The notes: generated by a model not told the origin, from the letters alone. DNA of 64,000 bases from CAIQPS01 sp963721365 (GCA_963721365.1 CAVRJE010000023.1:416303-480302), one strand, 5' to 3'. Counted from the stretch's first letter, positions 17,090 to 26,440 are shown. Made by a program: numbers and translations.

Positions 17090-17927
17090 CTACGCCTGGC
17101 GCGTGTCGGCCACCGAGGTGCTGCGGAAGTAGGCGGTCATCTCCGCGGCCTTGTTCTTGACCGCCTTCGTGTTCTTCGCGCGGCCCTCCGCACCGAAGCG
17201 GTCGGACGGGGCGACAACGGTCAGCACGGCCAGCACGTCGCCCCCCGGTCCGAAGATGGGAGCGGACACCGCGCACACGCGGAGGTCCTGCTCCTCGAGA
17301 TCGTAGGCGACCCCCTCGTCGGCCGCCTTCGCCAGCATCGCCGCGATCTCGTTCGGGATCGGTCGTCGTGTGCGGAGTGAACTTGACCTGCGGCTCCCTG
17401 AGCAGCCGCGCCCTCTCCTCCTCCGGCCGCATGGCGACGTACATCCGCACCGCGGAGTTGGCCATGTTCCCGAGGATGCGCCCGGTCGGCAGGTTCGGCT
17501 TGAACGGGTGGGACGTCGCGACCTGATCGACGACGACGGCGCCTTGGGCACTCTCGACCGTGAGCTCGACGGTCTCCCCCGTCTCCTTCGCCAGATCCTC
17601 CAGGAAAGGGTGGGTGGAGCGGACGAAGCTCACATACGACAGCGTCAGGTAAGCGCCGGGGATCATCGCCCTGCCCAGCCGGTAGCGCTCGGTCTCCGGG
17701 TCGAAGACGACGAACTCCTTCCACTCGAGCGTCCGCAGCATCCGGTAGGCCGTGGTCTTGGATATGCCGGTCCGGGCGCAGATGTCGTTGAGGTTCCACT
17801 CCGGGTGCTCCACGTCGAAAAGCGCCAATATGGTGAGGCCCCGGGCCAGGGCCTGGACGTACAGCTCGCTCTCCTCTTCGGATCGCCCGCCCAACGAAGC
17901 TCGCTGCCGCCCTCCCGCTCTAGCCAC
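17090..17927 (-). CDS. IclR-family transcriptional regulator; one frameshift
   Basis: Removing one base at about 17360 gives a 278-residue IclR protein. The DNA-binding part reads LYVQALARGLTILALFDVEH and LNDICARTGISKTTAYRMLR. The effector domain includes ETVELTVESAQGAVVVDQVA and, after the join IPNEIAAMLAKAADEGVAYD, ends with VCAVSAPIFGPGGDVLAVLT. The start is GTG 17927, overlapping the stop of the upstream transhydroxylase-like gene by eight bases, so it is likely co-translated with it. It lies between two transhydroxylase-like units and is the natural candidate to bind the palindrome at 16981-17003. The effector is probably an aromatic substrate or a ring-cleavage product; that is inference. 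Confidence 0.75.
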
Positions 17928-20541
17928 CCGCCTGCTCCATCAATACCCCGGCGATACAAGGGCCTGCCGTAGCGTGGCACTCCCGTTCGAACGCCTCGGG
18001 ATACCTGCGTTTGAGCGCCTCCAGGTCCGTCTTCTCGACCTCCGCCAGGAACCCCGACACCACCATGCCGACGGCGTTCTTCGACGTGGTGTTGCGCGGG
18101 ACGATGGTGTTGATGGCGCCACCCCGGTCGATCTCGCCCGGCTCGATCGGGTCGTACTTGGCCCCGTGATCCATGCCGACCACGCCGGGCATGATGCGCT
18201 CGGTCACGTAGGCGCCGGCGAGCACGATCCCCCGCTCGTTGAAGATGCTCACTACGTCCCCGTGCCCGATGCCTCGGGCCTCGGCGTCTTTCGGGTTCAT
18301 CCACAGCGGGTGATAGTGGTAGCCGTCGGACCCGCGCACCTTGCAGGTGTCGATCTCCCGGAACCAGGTCACGTCGTCGTGCTGCGAGTGGACTCCCCAG
18401 CGGGGATGGTTGCTCATGACCAGCAGCGGATACTTCTTGCTGCGCTCGGTGCCCAGGGTCTCCTCATGAGTCTCGCCCCGCGCGATCCATTTCGGCACGG
18501 GCCCCCGCTCGTCGTCACCGGGGAAGTGGTCGGCCAGGCCGGTGGCATAGAACTCCAGCTTGCCGGTGGGCGTGGTGAGGGGATGGCCCTCCGGGTCCTC
18601 GTAGAACTCGATCATGCCGGCCGGGATCTTCTCCCAGTCCGGGTCCGGAGGCACGACGAAGTAGCCCTTTTCGTTGAGTTTCTCCCAGCTGACCAGGTGG
18701 GCCACGCCGGAGGTCTCGTAGCCCGCGCGGATGAGTTCCGGCACCGTCTTGCCGCCCGTGTATTCGTCGAGCAGCCCCAGGCGCTCGGCGATCTTGCACA
18801 CCACCTCATAGTCGCTGAACGACTCGCCCAGAGGCTCGATGCACCGCGCTTCCGGGAAGAGCAGGTTCATCTGCCCGCCGAACACGTCGTTCGCGATGTC
18901 GTCCTCTTCCAACTTGGTGTTCACCGGCAGAAGGAGATCGGCGAAGAGCGCGTCGTTCTCGAGCCAGGGGTGCTGACAGAAGATGAACTCGATCGATTCG
19001 TCCCTCATCGCCCGGATGAAGTTGTTGCCGTCGTTCCAGCAGGTGATCCACGACGGTGAGTCCGTCCAGATCATGCGGATGCGAGAGGCGCCTTCGACCG
19101 GATACCTGTAGTGCACGAACTGGTTCTCGCGGGGAGCGAACTCCTCCTCGGCGCCCCACCATTCGACCGCGCCCTCCAGGATGGCTTTGGGCACCAGGCT
19201 CTTGGGCACGAAGTTCGGGTTTGTGTCGCCCGGCGTGCCGCCCGTGTACGCAGCCAGCACGCTGGTGAACACCAGGGGAGCCGGCGGCGACAACTGCTCG
19301 TCGTCGTGGTGGAGGCCCCACTCGATCATCTTGGATTGATTGCAGCCGGGTCTGCCGAGGCCCTGCATGGCGAGACAGAGGACCTGCAGTCGCGCGGGTT
19401 CCGTGGAATACGGGCCGCGGATACCGGGGCCGCCGTTCCCGATGACCACGGTGGTGCGCTTGGAGGCCCATTCAGCGGCCAGCGCCTTGATGACGCGGGA
19501 AGGCACCCCGGTGATGGGCGCGGCCCACTCCGGGCTCTTCGCCTGCCCGTCTTCCCGGCCCATCACGTAGTCCTCGAACCTGTCTACGCCGTACGCGTGG
19601 GTATCGAGGTACTCCTTGTCGTACGTCCCGTTCTTGAACCAGTGGTGGCAGATAGCCAGGTAAAGCGCGGCATCGGTGTTGGGGAGTATGGGGATCCACC
19701 TGTCGGCGTGAACGGCGCTGGCGTAGTTGCAGTCCGGGGCGATGTAGATCTGCCTGATACCCAATTCCGTCCACCAGAAGCTGAACCGGCTGGGGAGTTG
19801 GCCGCCCCAGCCCCAGGTGGTCGTCTCCTGGTCGCACCCCCAGAACAAGAGGAGCTCGGCGTTCTTGGAGATGTCCCACAAGAGGTTCTTCTGCGGCACC
19901 TGCTGTCCCACCGGCTCGCAGCCCCACACGTGCTTGGCCCCCCACCACCAGCCTTCCCAGCTGTCGGGCTGCCGGACCTGCAGGGTGTAGCCACCGAAAA
20001 GGCGCAGGAGCTTGCGGCCACATCCGTGCGGGCCGTGGACGACCTTGTTCTCCCCATGCTGGTCCGACTGGTAGAGGATGGCCGTAGGCCCGTACTTCTC
20101 CTTCATGCGCAGCATCTCGGCGGTCACGATGTCGAGCGCCTCGTCCCAACTGACGCGCACGTACCTGCTGACGCCCCGGTTGCGGATGTTGCGCCCGCCC
20201 GGGCCCTCCGAGCCCGGGGCGCCGTTCGGGTCGAAGTCCACCCGCTTCATGGGGAAGCGGATCCGCGCCGGCGAGTACACGCGCTTCTTGTAGGCGAGAC
20301 TGAGCGGCGGGATGAGGCTCTTGTCGCTCGGCTCGAAGGTCTTGCCCCTGGCGTGCATCACCCAGGGCTTGACCTCGTCCCTGGTGTACTGCTCGTAGTA
20401 CCGGGCCGGCCGGATGCGGACTATCTTGCCGTCCTTCGCGTCCACCATCGCGGCATTCGCGCCCGCTCCCACCCCGCACCAACTCAGGTCGCGGACGATC
20501 GTCCGCTCCTCTCCCGTCCGGCTCTTCTCGCTGCCCCGCAT
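17920..20541 (-). CDS. Transhydroxylase-like molybdopterin enzyme, alpha subunit (paralogue 2), substrate unknown
   Basis: This 873-residue molybdoenzyme is a close paralogue of the protein at 14362-16959. Both share QHGENKVV, GGYTLQ(V/I)RQPDSWEGWWW, GGPGIRGPYSTEPARLQ and LPVNTKLEEDDIAND. The predicted Mo-ligand serine is S194. It also lacks the Tyr, Trp and Cys residues that line the pyrogallol transhydroxylase pocket. The N-terminus has SWCGVGAGAN but no four-cysteine cluster motif. ATG 20541 is chosen (GGGGGCGAC upstream); an earlier ATG at 20652 would add 37 non-conserved residues across a terminator-like hairpin. It has no beta gene of its own: the next gene is an IclR regulator, so it must share a beta subunit or work alone. 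It is separated from the upstream beta gene by a strong hairpin. Confidence 0.8.
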   Translation of the reverse strand: MRGSEKSRTGEERTIVRDLSWCGVGAGANAAMVDAKDGKIVRIRPARYYEQYTRDEVKPWVMHARGKTFEPSDKSLIPPLSLAYKKRVYSPARIRFPMKRVDFDPNGAPGSEGPGGRNIRNRGVSRYVRVSWDEALDIVTAEMLRMKEKYGPTAILYQSDQHGENKVVHGPHGCGRKLLRLFGGYTLQVRQPDSWEGWWWGAKHVWGCEPVGQQVPQKNLLWDISKNAELLLFWGCDQETTTWGWGGQLPSRFSFWWTELGIRQIYIAPDCNYASAVHADRWIPILPNTDAALYLAICHHWFKNGTYDKEYLDTHAYGVDRFEDYVMGREDGQAKSPEWAAPITGVPSRVIKALAAEWASKRTTVVIGNGGPGIRGPYSTEPARLQVLCLAMQGLGRPGCNQSKMIEWGLHHDDEQLSPPAPLVFTSVLAAYTGGTPGDTNPNFVPKSLVPKAILEGAVEWWGAEEEFAPRENQFVHYRYPVEGASRIRMIWTDSPSWITCWNDGNNFIRAMRDESIEFIFCQHPWLENDALFADLLLPVNTKLEEDDIANDVFGGQMNLLFPEARCIEPLGESFSDYEVVCKIAERLGLLDEYTGGKTVPELIRAGYETSGVAHLVSWEKLNEKGYFVVPPDPDWEKIPAGMIEFYEDPEGHPLTTPTGKLEFYATGLADHFPGDDERGPVPKWIARGETHEETLGTERSKKYPLLVMSNHPRWGVHSQHDDVTWFREIDTCKVRGSDGYHYHPLWMNPKDAEARGIGHGDVVSIFNERGIVLAGAYVTERIMPGVVGMDHGAKYDPIEPGEIDRGGAINTIVPRNTTSKNAVGMVVSGFLAEVEKTDLEALKRRYPEAFERECHATAGPCIAGVLMEQAGG

Positions 20542-20650
20542 GTCGCCCCCTTGGCAGGTCCTCGGCCGGTCGGAGATCCGCCGGCGCCTATAAGCATAAC
20601 TCCGTGCGGCGCCGGGCAGGGAGGCGGAGGCAGGACCGGCGCGGAAAGAC

Positions 20651-20680
20651 ATCGGGGCCCGCCTTGCGGCGGGCCCCGAT
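20651..20680 (-). terminator. Hairpin after the transhydroxylase beta gene
   Basis: A perfect 13-bp stem (ATCGGGGCCCGCC and complement) with loop TTGC lies 32 bases past the stop at 20712. It separates the athL-like unit from the next alpha-subunit gene. Confidence 0.7.
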
Positions 20681-20711
20681 CATCAGAGCGATGTTGCCGG
20701 CGCGAAGCCCG

Positions 20712-21551
20712 CTAAGCCTTGTCGAGCATGACGAGACCTAGGTTCAGGCTCTCATCGAGGGTGACGGTCTTTGCGACCGCCTTGTATCCGTCGGCCGCGA
20801 TGGCCACGTCGTAGCTCTTGCCCGGCTCGAGATCGTCAACGACGAACTCGCCGTAGTTGTTCACGACGCCTTCGCCCACGACCGCACCGGCGGCGGACAC
20901 GGTGACTTTGGCGCCCTCGGCGCAGTCATCGGTGTCTTTGAAGGCCACGCTGCCCGACGCGAACACTTTGTCCCAGCGATGCAGGTTCTTGTACATCACG
21001 CGCGGCTTGGTGTTCAACTCGGCCTTGTGCGCGCGGAGACCTTCCTTCTCTACCAGAGCCGCGAACTCGTCATCGTCGGCCAGCACGAGCAGGATGGCGT
21101 TGGTCGGGCAGACCTGCGAGCAGCGGGTCTCGGTCCAACCGGCGTCGATCAGGTGCGCGCAGCCCGTGCACTTCTGCGCGACCTGCTTCTCTTCGTTCCA
21201 GTAGATCACGTCGTACGGGCAGGTCGCGACGATCTCCGGATGGCCCTTGGCCTTCTCGGGATCGATGATGACCAGGCCGTCTTCGCGGCGGTAGATGGTC
21301 CCTGCCGGCGAACCGTCGATGCAGGGAGCGTCGACGCAGTGCTGGCACGGCTTGGGCAGGTACCCGGTCTGGACGATGGGGTACTGGCCCCTTTCCTTGC
21401 GCTCGATGTTGAGCCAGCGATGGCCGGACCATGGCTGCGCAACCGAGTACGGAGGAAAGTCGTTGCCTACGAACTCGTCCTTGTCGGCGAGAAAGCAGTC
21501 GTTGCAGTCGTGACAGCGGGCGCAGTCGATGACCAGGTTCCACTTCTTCAT
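20712..21551 (-). CDS. bthL: Pyrogallol:phloroglucinol transhydroxylase, iron-sulfur beta subunit
   Basis: The 279-residue protein matches the beta subunit of pyrogallol transhydroxylase in order and length. It has three ferredoxin-like cysteine regions, the signature GHRWLNIERKERGQYP, VIIDPEKAKG and CPYDVIYWNEE, and a C-terminal Cna-B-like domain (DDCAEGAKVTVSAAG, NNYGEFVVDDLEPGKSYDV). It pairs with the alpha subunit encoded just upstream (ATGA overlap) and is cytoplasmic. The first cluster motif is unusual: it reads CARCHDCNDCFLAD, so the fourth cysteine expected at the FxxC position is aspartate (D23) and an extra cysteine appears at position 10. A labile or 3Fe-type cluster, or Asp ligation, would be possible. 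The other cysteine regions look complete for this family. Confidence 0.87.
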   Translation of the reverse strand: MKKWNLVIDCARCHDCNDCFLADKDEFVGNDFPPYSVAQPWSGHRWLNIERKERGQYPIVQTGYLPKPCQHCVDAPCIDGSPAGTIYRREDGLVIIDPEKAKGHPEIVATCPYDVIYWNEEKQVAQKCTGCAHLIDAGWTETRCSQVCPTNAILLVLADDDEFAALVEKEGLRAHKAELNTKPRVMYKNLHRWDKVFASGSVAFKDTDDCAEGAKVTVSAAGAVVGEGVVNNYGEFVVDDLEPGKSYDVAIAADGYKAVAKTVTLDESLNLGLVMLDKA

Positions 21552-24145
21552 TTAACTTGACCCTCCCATTTCTCCACCTGAAGCAGAGTCGAGTTGTTGG
21601 CCATCGCGGTGGACGTCGGCGTGATGAACCGCTTGGGCGAAAGAATATTGACACAACCGGAGGTGTCCGGGGAGTAGCCCGGCTCACCCAGCGGCAGGTA
21701 GTCGGCACACGACTCGTAGGAGTGCACCGTGCCGGCCGGCACCCGCTCGGTGACCTGCGCGGCGAGTATGACCGACCCGCGGTCGTTGAAGGCGCGGATG
21801 AGGTCGCCGTCCTTGATGCCCCGGGCGGCGGCGTCTTTGGTGTTGACGCGCATGATCCAGTAGCGGTGGCCGTCGATGAGGACCCGGTGGTCCTTGACCT
21901 CGTTCAGCCAGCTCTCTTTGGAGTCACCCATCGTGTGGAAGCTGAACCGCGGGTGCGGCGAGACCATCTGCAGCGGGTACTTGCCGTACAGTTCCTTGGT
22001 GTGGTGGCCTTCCCACGAGGGGATGTACTGCGGGCCCATCGCCGGCCGTTCGGGATCGACGAAGCCGTCGGCCTCGAAGCGCTTGAGGCTGCTGGCGACG
22101 AACTCGATCTTGCCGCTCGACGTCTGCAGGCCTTTGAGCCCCACGGTGTCGGCCGGATGCGGGCCCCAGTCCGGTGTGTCTTTGACACGGCCCTCGGCGA
22201 ACCAGCGCATGGCCGGGGTGGACTTGTGGTCTTTGGGGAAGGGGATCAGCACGTAGCCCTTCTCCTCGAACTCCTCCCAGGTGATGATCTTCGGCAGGTC
22301 GGTGGCGTGGAAGTAGTCCTTGACCCACTGGTACTCGTCCTTGCCGCCCATGGTGAAGATCGGGCCGATGCCGAGCCGCTCCGCGAACATCCTGAAGATC
22401 TCGTAGTCGGACTTGGATTCGCCCAGGGGCTCGATGCACTTCTTCTGCAGCACCACCATGCGGTGGTTCGTCTGCGCGCCGGTATGGGGGATGTAGCCCG
22501 AGCAGTTGGCGAACTCGCTGATGTCAAAGCGCTCGAAGTTGGTGCAGGCCGGCAGGATGATGTCGGCGAACCGGGCTTCACCCTCGAACCAGATCGACTG
22601 GTTGACGACCATGCCCACTTTTCCCTCACGGTACGCCTTGACGTAACGGTTGGTCTCGGTCATGGTGCCGATGAACGAGGTCCCATACTTCCAGTACATC
22701 TGGACGTGCGGGTAGCCGGGGGCCGGGTACGTGTACTTCTGGAACTGAGACTCGATAGAGGACCCGCAGAAGCCCTTGCCGTGCCACTCGACCTTCTCGT
22801 GCATCATGGCTTCGGGGATGCGGATGCGCGGCACCGTCTGCCCCTCGGTGGAGTGATGCGCGGTGCGGGTCGCGCCCTGGGTGTTCGCGAACAGCCTCCA
22901 CGCCAACTGGAAGCCGGCCGCGGAGTTGTCGACGTCGCCGGAGATGCCGCCTTCGGCATAGCCCGGGAAGAAGAACTGCTCGTTACTCGGAGCGCCCTGC
23001 GAGGTGCCCCAGATGTTGCTGCCCGGCTTGCCGTAGCCCTGCATGGCCGCGAGCGCGATCATGACCCGCGCCCACTCGTTGCCGGTGGCTGAACGGCAGG
23101 CGCCGCCCCAGCCGCCGAGTCCGCCGGCCGCGAGCATTGTCTTCTTGCTGCCCCACTCGCGGGCCAGAGCCCTGGTCTCGCGCGCTGGGATGCCCGACTC
23201 GACCTCAGCCCATTCGGGCGTCTTCGGTACGCCGTCGCTCTTGCCCAGAACGTAGTCTTTCCACTCGTCGAAGCCGGTTGTCCGCTTGGCGATGTAGTCC
23301 TTGTCGTATAGGTCTTCGGTCAACCAGGTGTAGGCGATACCCAGGCCGAAGGCCACGTCGGTGCCGAGCCGCGGCGCGAACCACTTGTCGGAGAAGAGGC
23401 TGGCCGTGTCGTTGAACCGCGGGTCGACGAACACCATCTTGATGCCGAGTTCCTTCATCCAGAAGCGGCGCGACGTGCTCTCGAAGGCGGCGTAGATGCC
23501 GCCGCCGGACACCTCGGGGTCGGACGACCAGAAGACCACCATGTCGGTGTGCTTGAGGGCGTCTTCGAGGAGATCGTACTGCTCGGGGATGCCCAGGCGG
23601 TGGCTGTTGCCCCACATGTGCATGCCGCCCCAGTGCCAGCCCTCCCAGCTATCCGGGTTGTGCTCGCCGTAGGTGTAGCCGATCAGGTTCATGAAACGGA
23701 AGTACGTGCTGTGCCGGTAACCCACGTTGCCCCACAGATGGTGGGAGCCGGGGGTCGTCAAGATCGCGGCCGGACCGACCTCGCGGTGCAGGCGAACGAT
23801 CTCGTCGCACACGATGTCGAGGGCCTCGTCCCAGCTGATGGGCTCGTATCCGGAGACGCCGCGATTCTGGACGTTGCGCTCGCCCTTGGGATCGAAGTCG
23901 ACCCTCTTGAGGGGGGTGAGGATCCGCTTGGGCGAATAGACCATGGATTTCTGCGCCACCGCATGCGGCGACAGGGTGGTACGGCGCGGGGGCTTGAAGT
24001 CCCGGCCGCGAGCCTGGATAGTCCAGCCCTCGGGATCGCTCTCATCCAAGTCGATGGGGATCATGCGGACGATCCGGCCGTCCTCCACATCGACGAACAT
24101 GGGGCCCCCGGTCGTACAGTTTGTGAATCTCTCAACTTTTCCCAT
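21548..24145 (-). CDS. athL: Pyrogallol:phloroglucinol transhydroxylase, molybdopterin alpha subunit
   Basis: The 865-residue protein is a close relative of the Pelobacter acidigallici transhydroxylase large subunit, which converts pyrogallol to phloroglucinol with 1,2,3,5-tetrahydroxybenzene as co-substrate. Active-site residues known from that enzyme are present at the expected positions: H135 (SHHLWGNVGYRHS), R144, D165-S166-W167 (HNPDSWEGWHWGG, with S166 the Mo ligand), W346 (GGLGGWGGAC), Y396 (FPGYAEGG) and the cysteine in LPACTNFERFDIS. Offsets from the known numbering are constant, which supports one-to-one correspondence. There is no Fe-S motif or Tat signal, so it is cytoplasmic with bis-MGD. 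The start ATG 24145 follows GGAGG; a longer start at 24223 would reach into the promoter region. It is coupled to bthL. An IclR-type palindrome lies 132 bases upstream. Confidence 0.92.
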   Translation of the reverse strand: MGKVERFTNCTTGGPMFVDVEDGRIVRMIPIDLDESDPEGWTIQARGRDFKPPRRTTLSPHAVAQKSMVYSPKRILTPLKRVDFDPKGERNVQNRGVSGYEPISWDEALDIVCDEIVRLHREVGPAAILTTPGSHHLWGNVGYRHSTYFRFMNLIGYTYGEHNPDSWEGWHWGGMHMWGNSHRLGIPEQYDLLEDALKHTDMVVFWSSDPEVSGGGIYAAFESTSRRFWMKELGIKMVFVDPRFNDTASLFSDKWFAPRLGTDVAFGLGIAYTWLTEDLYDKDYIAKRTTGFDEWKDYVLGKSDGVPKTPEWAEVESGIPARETRALAREWGSKKTMLAAGGLGGWGGACRSATGNEWARVMIALAAMQGYGKPGSNIWGTSQGAPSNEQFFFPGYAEGGISGDVDNSAAGFQLAWRLFANTQGATRTAHHSTEGQTVPRIRIPEAMMHEKVEWHGKGFCGSSIESQFQKYTYPAPGYPHVQMYWKYGTSFIGTMTETNRYVKAYREGKVGMVVNQSIWFEGEARFADIILPACTNFERFDISEFANCSGYIPHTGAQTNHRMVVLQKKCIEPLGESKSDYEIFRMFAERLGIGPIFTMGGKDEYQWVKDYFHATDLPKIITWEEFEEKGYVLIPFPKDHKSTPAMRWFAEGRVKDTPDWGPHPADTVGLKGLQTSSGKIEFVASSLKRFEADGFVDPERPAMGPQYIPSWEGHHTKELYGKYPLQMVSPHPRFSFHTMGDSKESWLNEVKDHRVLIDGHRYWIMRVNTKDAAARGIKDGDLIRAFNDRGSVILAAQVTERVPAGTVHSYESCADYLPLGEPGYSPDTSGCVNILSPKRFITPTSTAMANNSTLLQVEKWEGQVK

Positions 24146-24276
24146 ATTGTTCCGACCTCCGCTCGCTTTCGTTGACCGCGTTCGCTTTGCCGGTCCGCAC
24201 ATCGTGGGACCTCGCCCCTTCATAATCTACGCCAAGGGAAGCATCACGCCCCTCGGCGAAGAAGAAAGTCCCCGGC

Positions 24277-24296
24277 CTATTCCATCTGATGGAACG
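24277..24296. promoter_or_regulatory. Putative IclR operator palindrome (site 3)
   Basis: CTATTCCATCTGATGGAACG contains the perfect inverted repeat TTCCAT-CTG-ATGGAA. It lies in the control region between the ring-opening gene's terminator and the transhydroxylase alpha gene, and shares its layout with the sites at 6294-6313 and 16981-17003. Confidence 0.6.
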
Positions 24297-24340
24297 CACC
24301 ACCGCATCGTGGTCTCCCCTACAGCGTTCTCGAGAACAAA

Positions 24341-24370
24341 GCCCCCCGCCGGACACGTCCGGCGGGGGGC
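24341..24370 (-). terminator. Strong hairpin after the ring-opening operon
   Basis: GCCCCCCGCCGGA pairs perfectly with TCCGGCGGGGGGC around a four-base loop, 71 bases past the cyclase stop on the minus strand. It separates the phloroglucinol operon (24442-28605) from the transhydroxylase unit. Confidence 0.75.
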
Positions 24371-24441
24371 TCCATCCAACATTCCGTACCGGACCGACCC
24401 CCTCGCCTAGCGACGAGAGAAATCGGACCGCCTGTCACTTA

Positions 24442-25401
24442 CTAGAGTTCGCGGGCTGGGCCGTACCCCGTGCCGCAGTACGTGTAGGTGCGATCCGGAA
24501 CGTCCTTGTTGACCTGATCTTCGTCGATCTCGGCCACGCAGCGGACCATCGAGCCGTCGCCCATGTACCAGCGGATCGGGAAGCAGAAGAACCGGAAGCG
24601 CTTGCCGGACACCTTGTCCAAGTCTCCGCCGAGGTTCTCGACGCCGACGATGCCGTGACCCAGCATCTGCTTGTGGCAGGGTTCCCAGGTTCCTTCGTTT
24701 CCCAGCGCTTCGAGATCACCGAATTTGGCGTCATAAGCGGCTTGGCCATGCAGCCGGATGTAGGCCGCTTTCTCGAATTCGGCATACGCTTCTTCACCGA
24801 ACTGCTCGGCGTATTCCACCGTGATCGGCTTGCCCGAAGCTCCGGGCAGATTCATCTGCGGCGGGCCGTTCTTGCCCATGGCCGTATGAAGCGGATGATC
24901 CAGCGCCTGCGAATCCATGGCCACGCACTTGACCTTGTGCTTCACGAACCATTTGCCCGCTTCGACGCCGGTACCGCACGCGTAGTGATAGTACTCTTTG
25001 GAGTCGTCGAACTTGCGATGCATGCCGGTGTTCAGGCAGACGACCATGCCCTCGAGCTCTGACGGCTTGATGTTCGCGCGCTTGCAGGCGTCTTCGAGAT
25101 GCTCGGGCAGGATCAGGCCCCAAGGATGGATCTTGATCTCGAGGCAGACCGCGTCGCCCGTGTATGCATCAACAGGCATCTCGTGCGTGTAGCGGGCTCT
25201 TCTGCCGTCGAATTCGCGTTCCATGACGTGACGAGGTGCGTCGGCATGAGTGCCGGTGTGCTGAACACAGTCGACCCTCTGCGTGAGGACGCCGCCCTTG
25301 GCCAGTGTGTGCATCGAATCGATGACCGGCTTCACGAAGTACGGCCAACGAGGGATCTCCGCACTGAACGGATGTGTCAGATCAACCCATACTTTCCCCA
25401 T
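24442..25401 (-). CDS. Cyclase-family metal hydrolase, probable dihydrophloroglucinol cyclohydrolase
   Basis: The 319-residue protein belongs to the cyclase/kynurenine-formamidase-like family. The metal motif HxGTHxDxxxH is complete at residues 48-58 (HTGTHADAPRH), and a later GVEAGKWFVKHKVKCVAMDS and HTAMGKNGPPQMNLPG complete the fold. In phloroglucinol-fermenting bacteria a member of this family opens the ring of dihydrophloroglucinol to 3-hydroxy-5-oxohexanoate. The operon also holds the matching reductase, dehydrogenase and lyase families, so this assignment is strongly supported by context. The start ATG 25401 has AGGA upstream. It is the last gene of its operon and is followed by a strong terminator. 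Another cyclic substrate cannot be excluded by sequence alone. Confidence 0.8.
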   Translation of the reverse strand: MGKVWVDLTHPFSAEIPRWPYFVKPVIDSMHTLAKGGVLTQRVDCVQHTGTHADAPRHVMEREFDGRRARYTHEMPVDAYTGDAVCLEIKIHPWGLILPEHLEDACKRANIKPSELEGMVVCLNTGMHRKFDDSKEYYHYACGTGVEAGKWFVKHKVKCVAMDSQALDHPLHTAMGKNGPPQMNLPGASGKPITVEYAEQFGEEAYAEFEKAAYIRLHGQAAYDAKFGDLEALGNEGTWEPCHKQMLGHGIVGVENLGGDLDKVSGKRFRFFCFPIRWYMGDGSMVRCVAEIDEDQVNKDVPDRTYTYCGTGYGPAREL

Positions 25402-25476
25402 AGTTCCTACTCTTCTCCTTTACTCGTTACCTATCGACTCACGGGCGCACGATGCGCCCGGTTCGTCCCTTGTTGC

Positions 25477-26440
25477 CTACTCGGCTTCCGCCTCTTTCAT
25501 CTCGCGCACTGCCTTGGTGAGATAGGTGAGGAGACGGCTGCGAAGCGCCTTCTGCTCCTCGGGCGTCCAGGTCTGGTAGCCGACGCCGCCCGTCTTGAAG
25601 CCCAACTCGCCCTTCGCCACCTTCTCTTTGAGGAGCGGGGAGGGTTCGTGCGAGTCTTCTAGATGCTTGAGCACGTAGTTGTGTATCGACAGCGTGAGGT
25701 CCAGACCCACCATGTCGGCGTTCTCGCAGGGAGCCAACACCGGGAGCCGGAGGCCGGGGCCGTACTTGAGGCTTTCGTCCACGGTCGCCGCGTCGGCGAT
25801 GCCGCGCTCGACGATGGAGAGCGCTTCCCGCCACAGCGCATGCTGCAGCCGGTTGGCGATGAAGCCCGGAACGTCCTTCTTGCAGTGGACCGGACGCTTG
25901 CCGATGGCTCGGTGCAGTTCCATGGTGACGTCGATGACCCACTCAGGGGTCTCTGCGGTCTGCACGACCTCGACAAGCGGGATGAGGAACGGCGGGTTCC
26001 ACCAGTGGGTGCCGATGATGCGGTCCCGCTTCTCCGACTCTGCTGGCGATCTCCGTTGGGCTCATGACCGAGGTGTTGGTCGCCAGGATGGCGTCCGGCT
26101 TGCACATGTGGTCGAGCTTCTGGAACGTGTCCTGCTTGAGGGCCATGTCCTCGGCCACGCATTCGAGGACGAAATCGGCGTCGGCAGCGGCTTCCGCCAG
26201 GTCCTGCGTGGTGCTCACGAGGGCCATGGTCTTGTCAACGTCCGCCAGTGTGCCAAGACCGCGCTCGGCCAGGAAAGTGAGGTCGTTCCGCATGGCCTCG
26301 ACACCCTTCTCCAGGGTCTCGAGCCGGCGGCTGTACATGCCCACCGGGTAGCCGGCCGCCGCGAAGACCATCGCGCAGCCGTGGCCCATGGAGCCACCGC
26401 CGACGATGGCGATCTTCTTGACGTCGTCCAGCGTCATCAT
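25477..26440 (-). CDS. 3-hydroxyacyl-CoA-dehydrogenase-like enzyme, probable 3-hydroxy-5-oxohexanoate dehydrogenase; one frameshift
   Basis: Removing one base at about 26041 gives a 320-residue two-domain dehydrogenase. The NAD-binding Rossmann motif is IAIVGGGSMGHG (residues 10-21). VLECVAEDMALKQDTFQKLD, NTSVMSPTEIA and, after the join, RDRIIGTHWWNPPFLIPLVE are the family blocks, followed by the helical domain with KDVPGFIANRLQHALWREAL. In anaerobic phloroglucinol breakdown a dehydrogenase of this superfamily oxidises (S)-3-hydroxy-5-oxohexanoate to 3,5-dioxohexanoate (triacetate) with NAD(P). The HWWNPP variant instead of the HFFNP of fatty-acid enzymes fits a free-acid rather than a CoA substrate, as an inference. 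ATG 26440 overlaps the SDR stop (ATGA). Confidence 0.75.
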
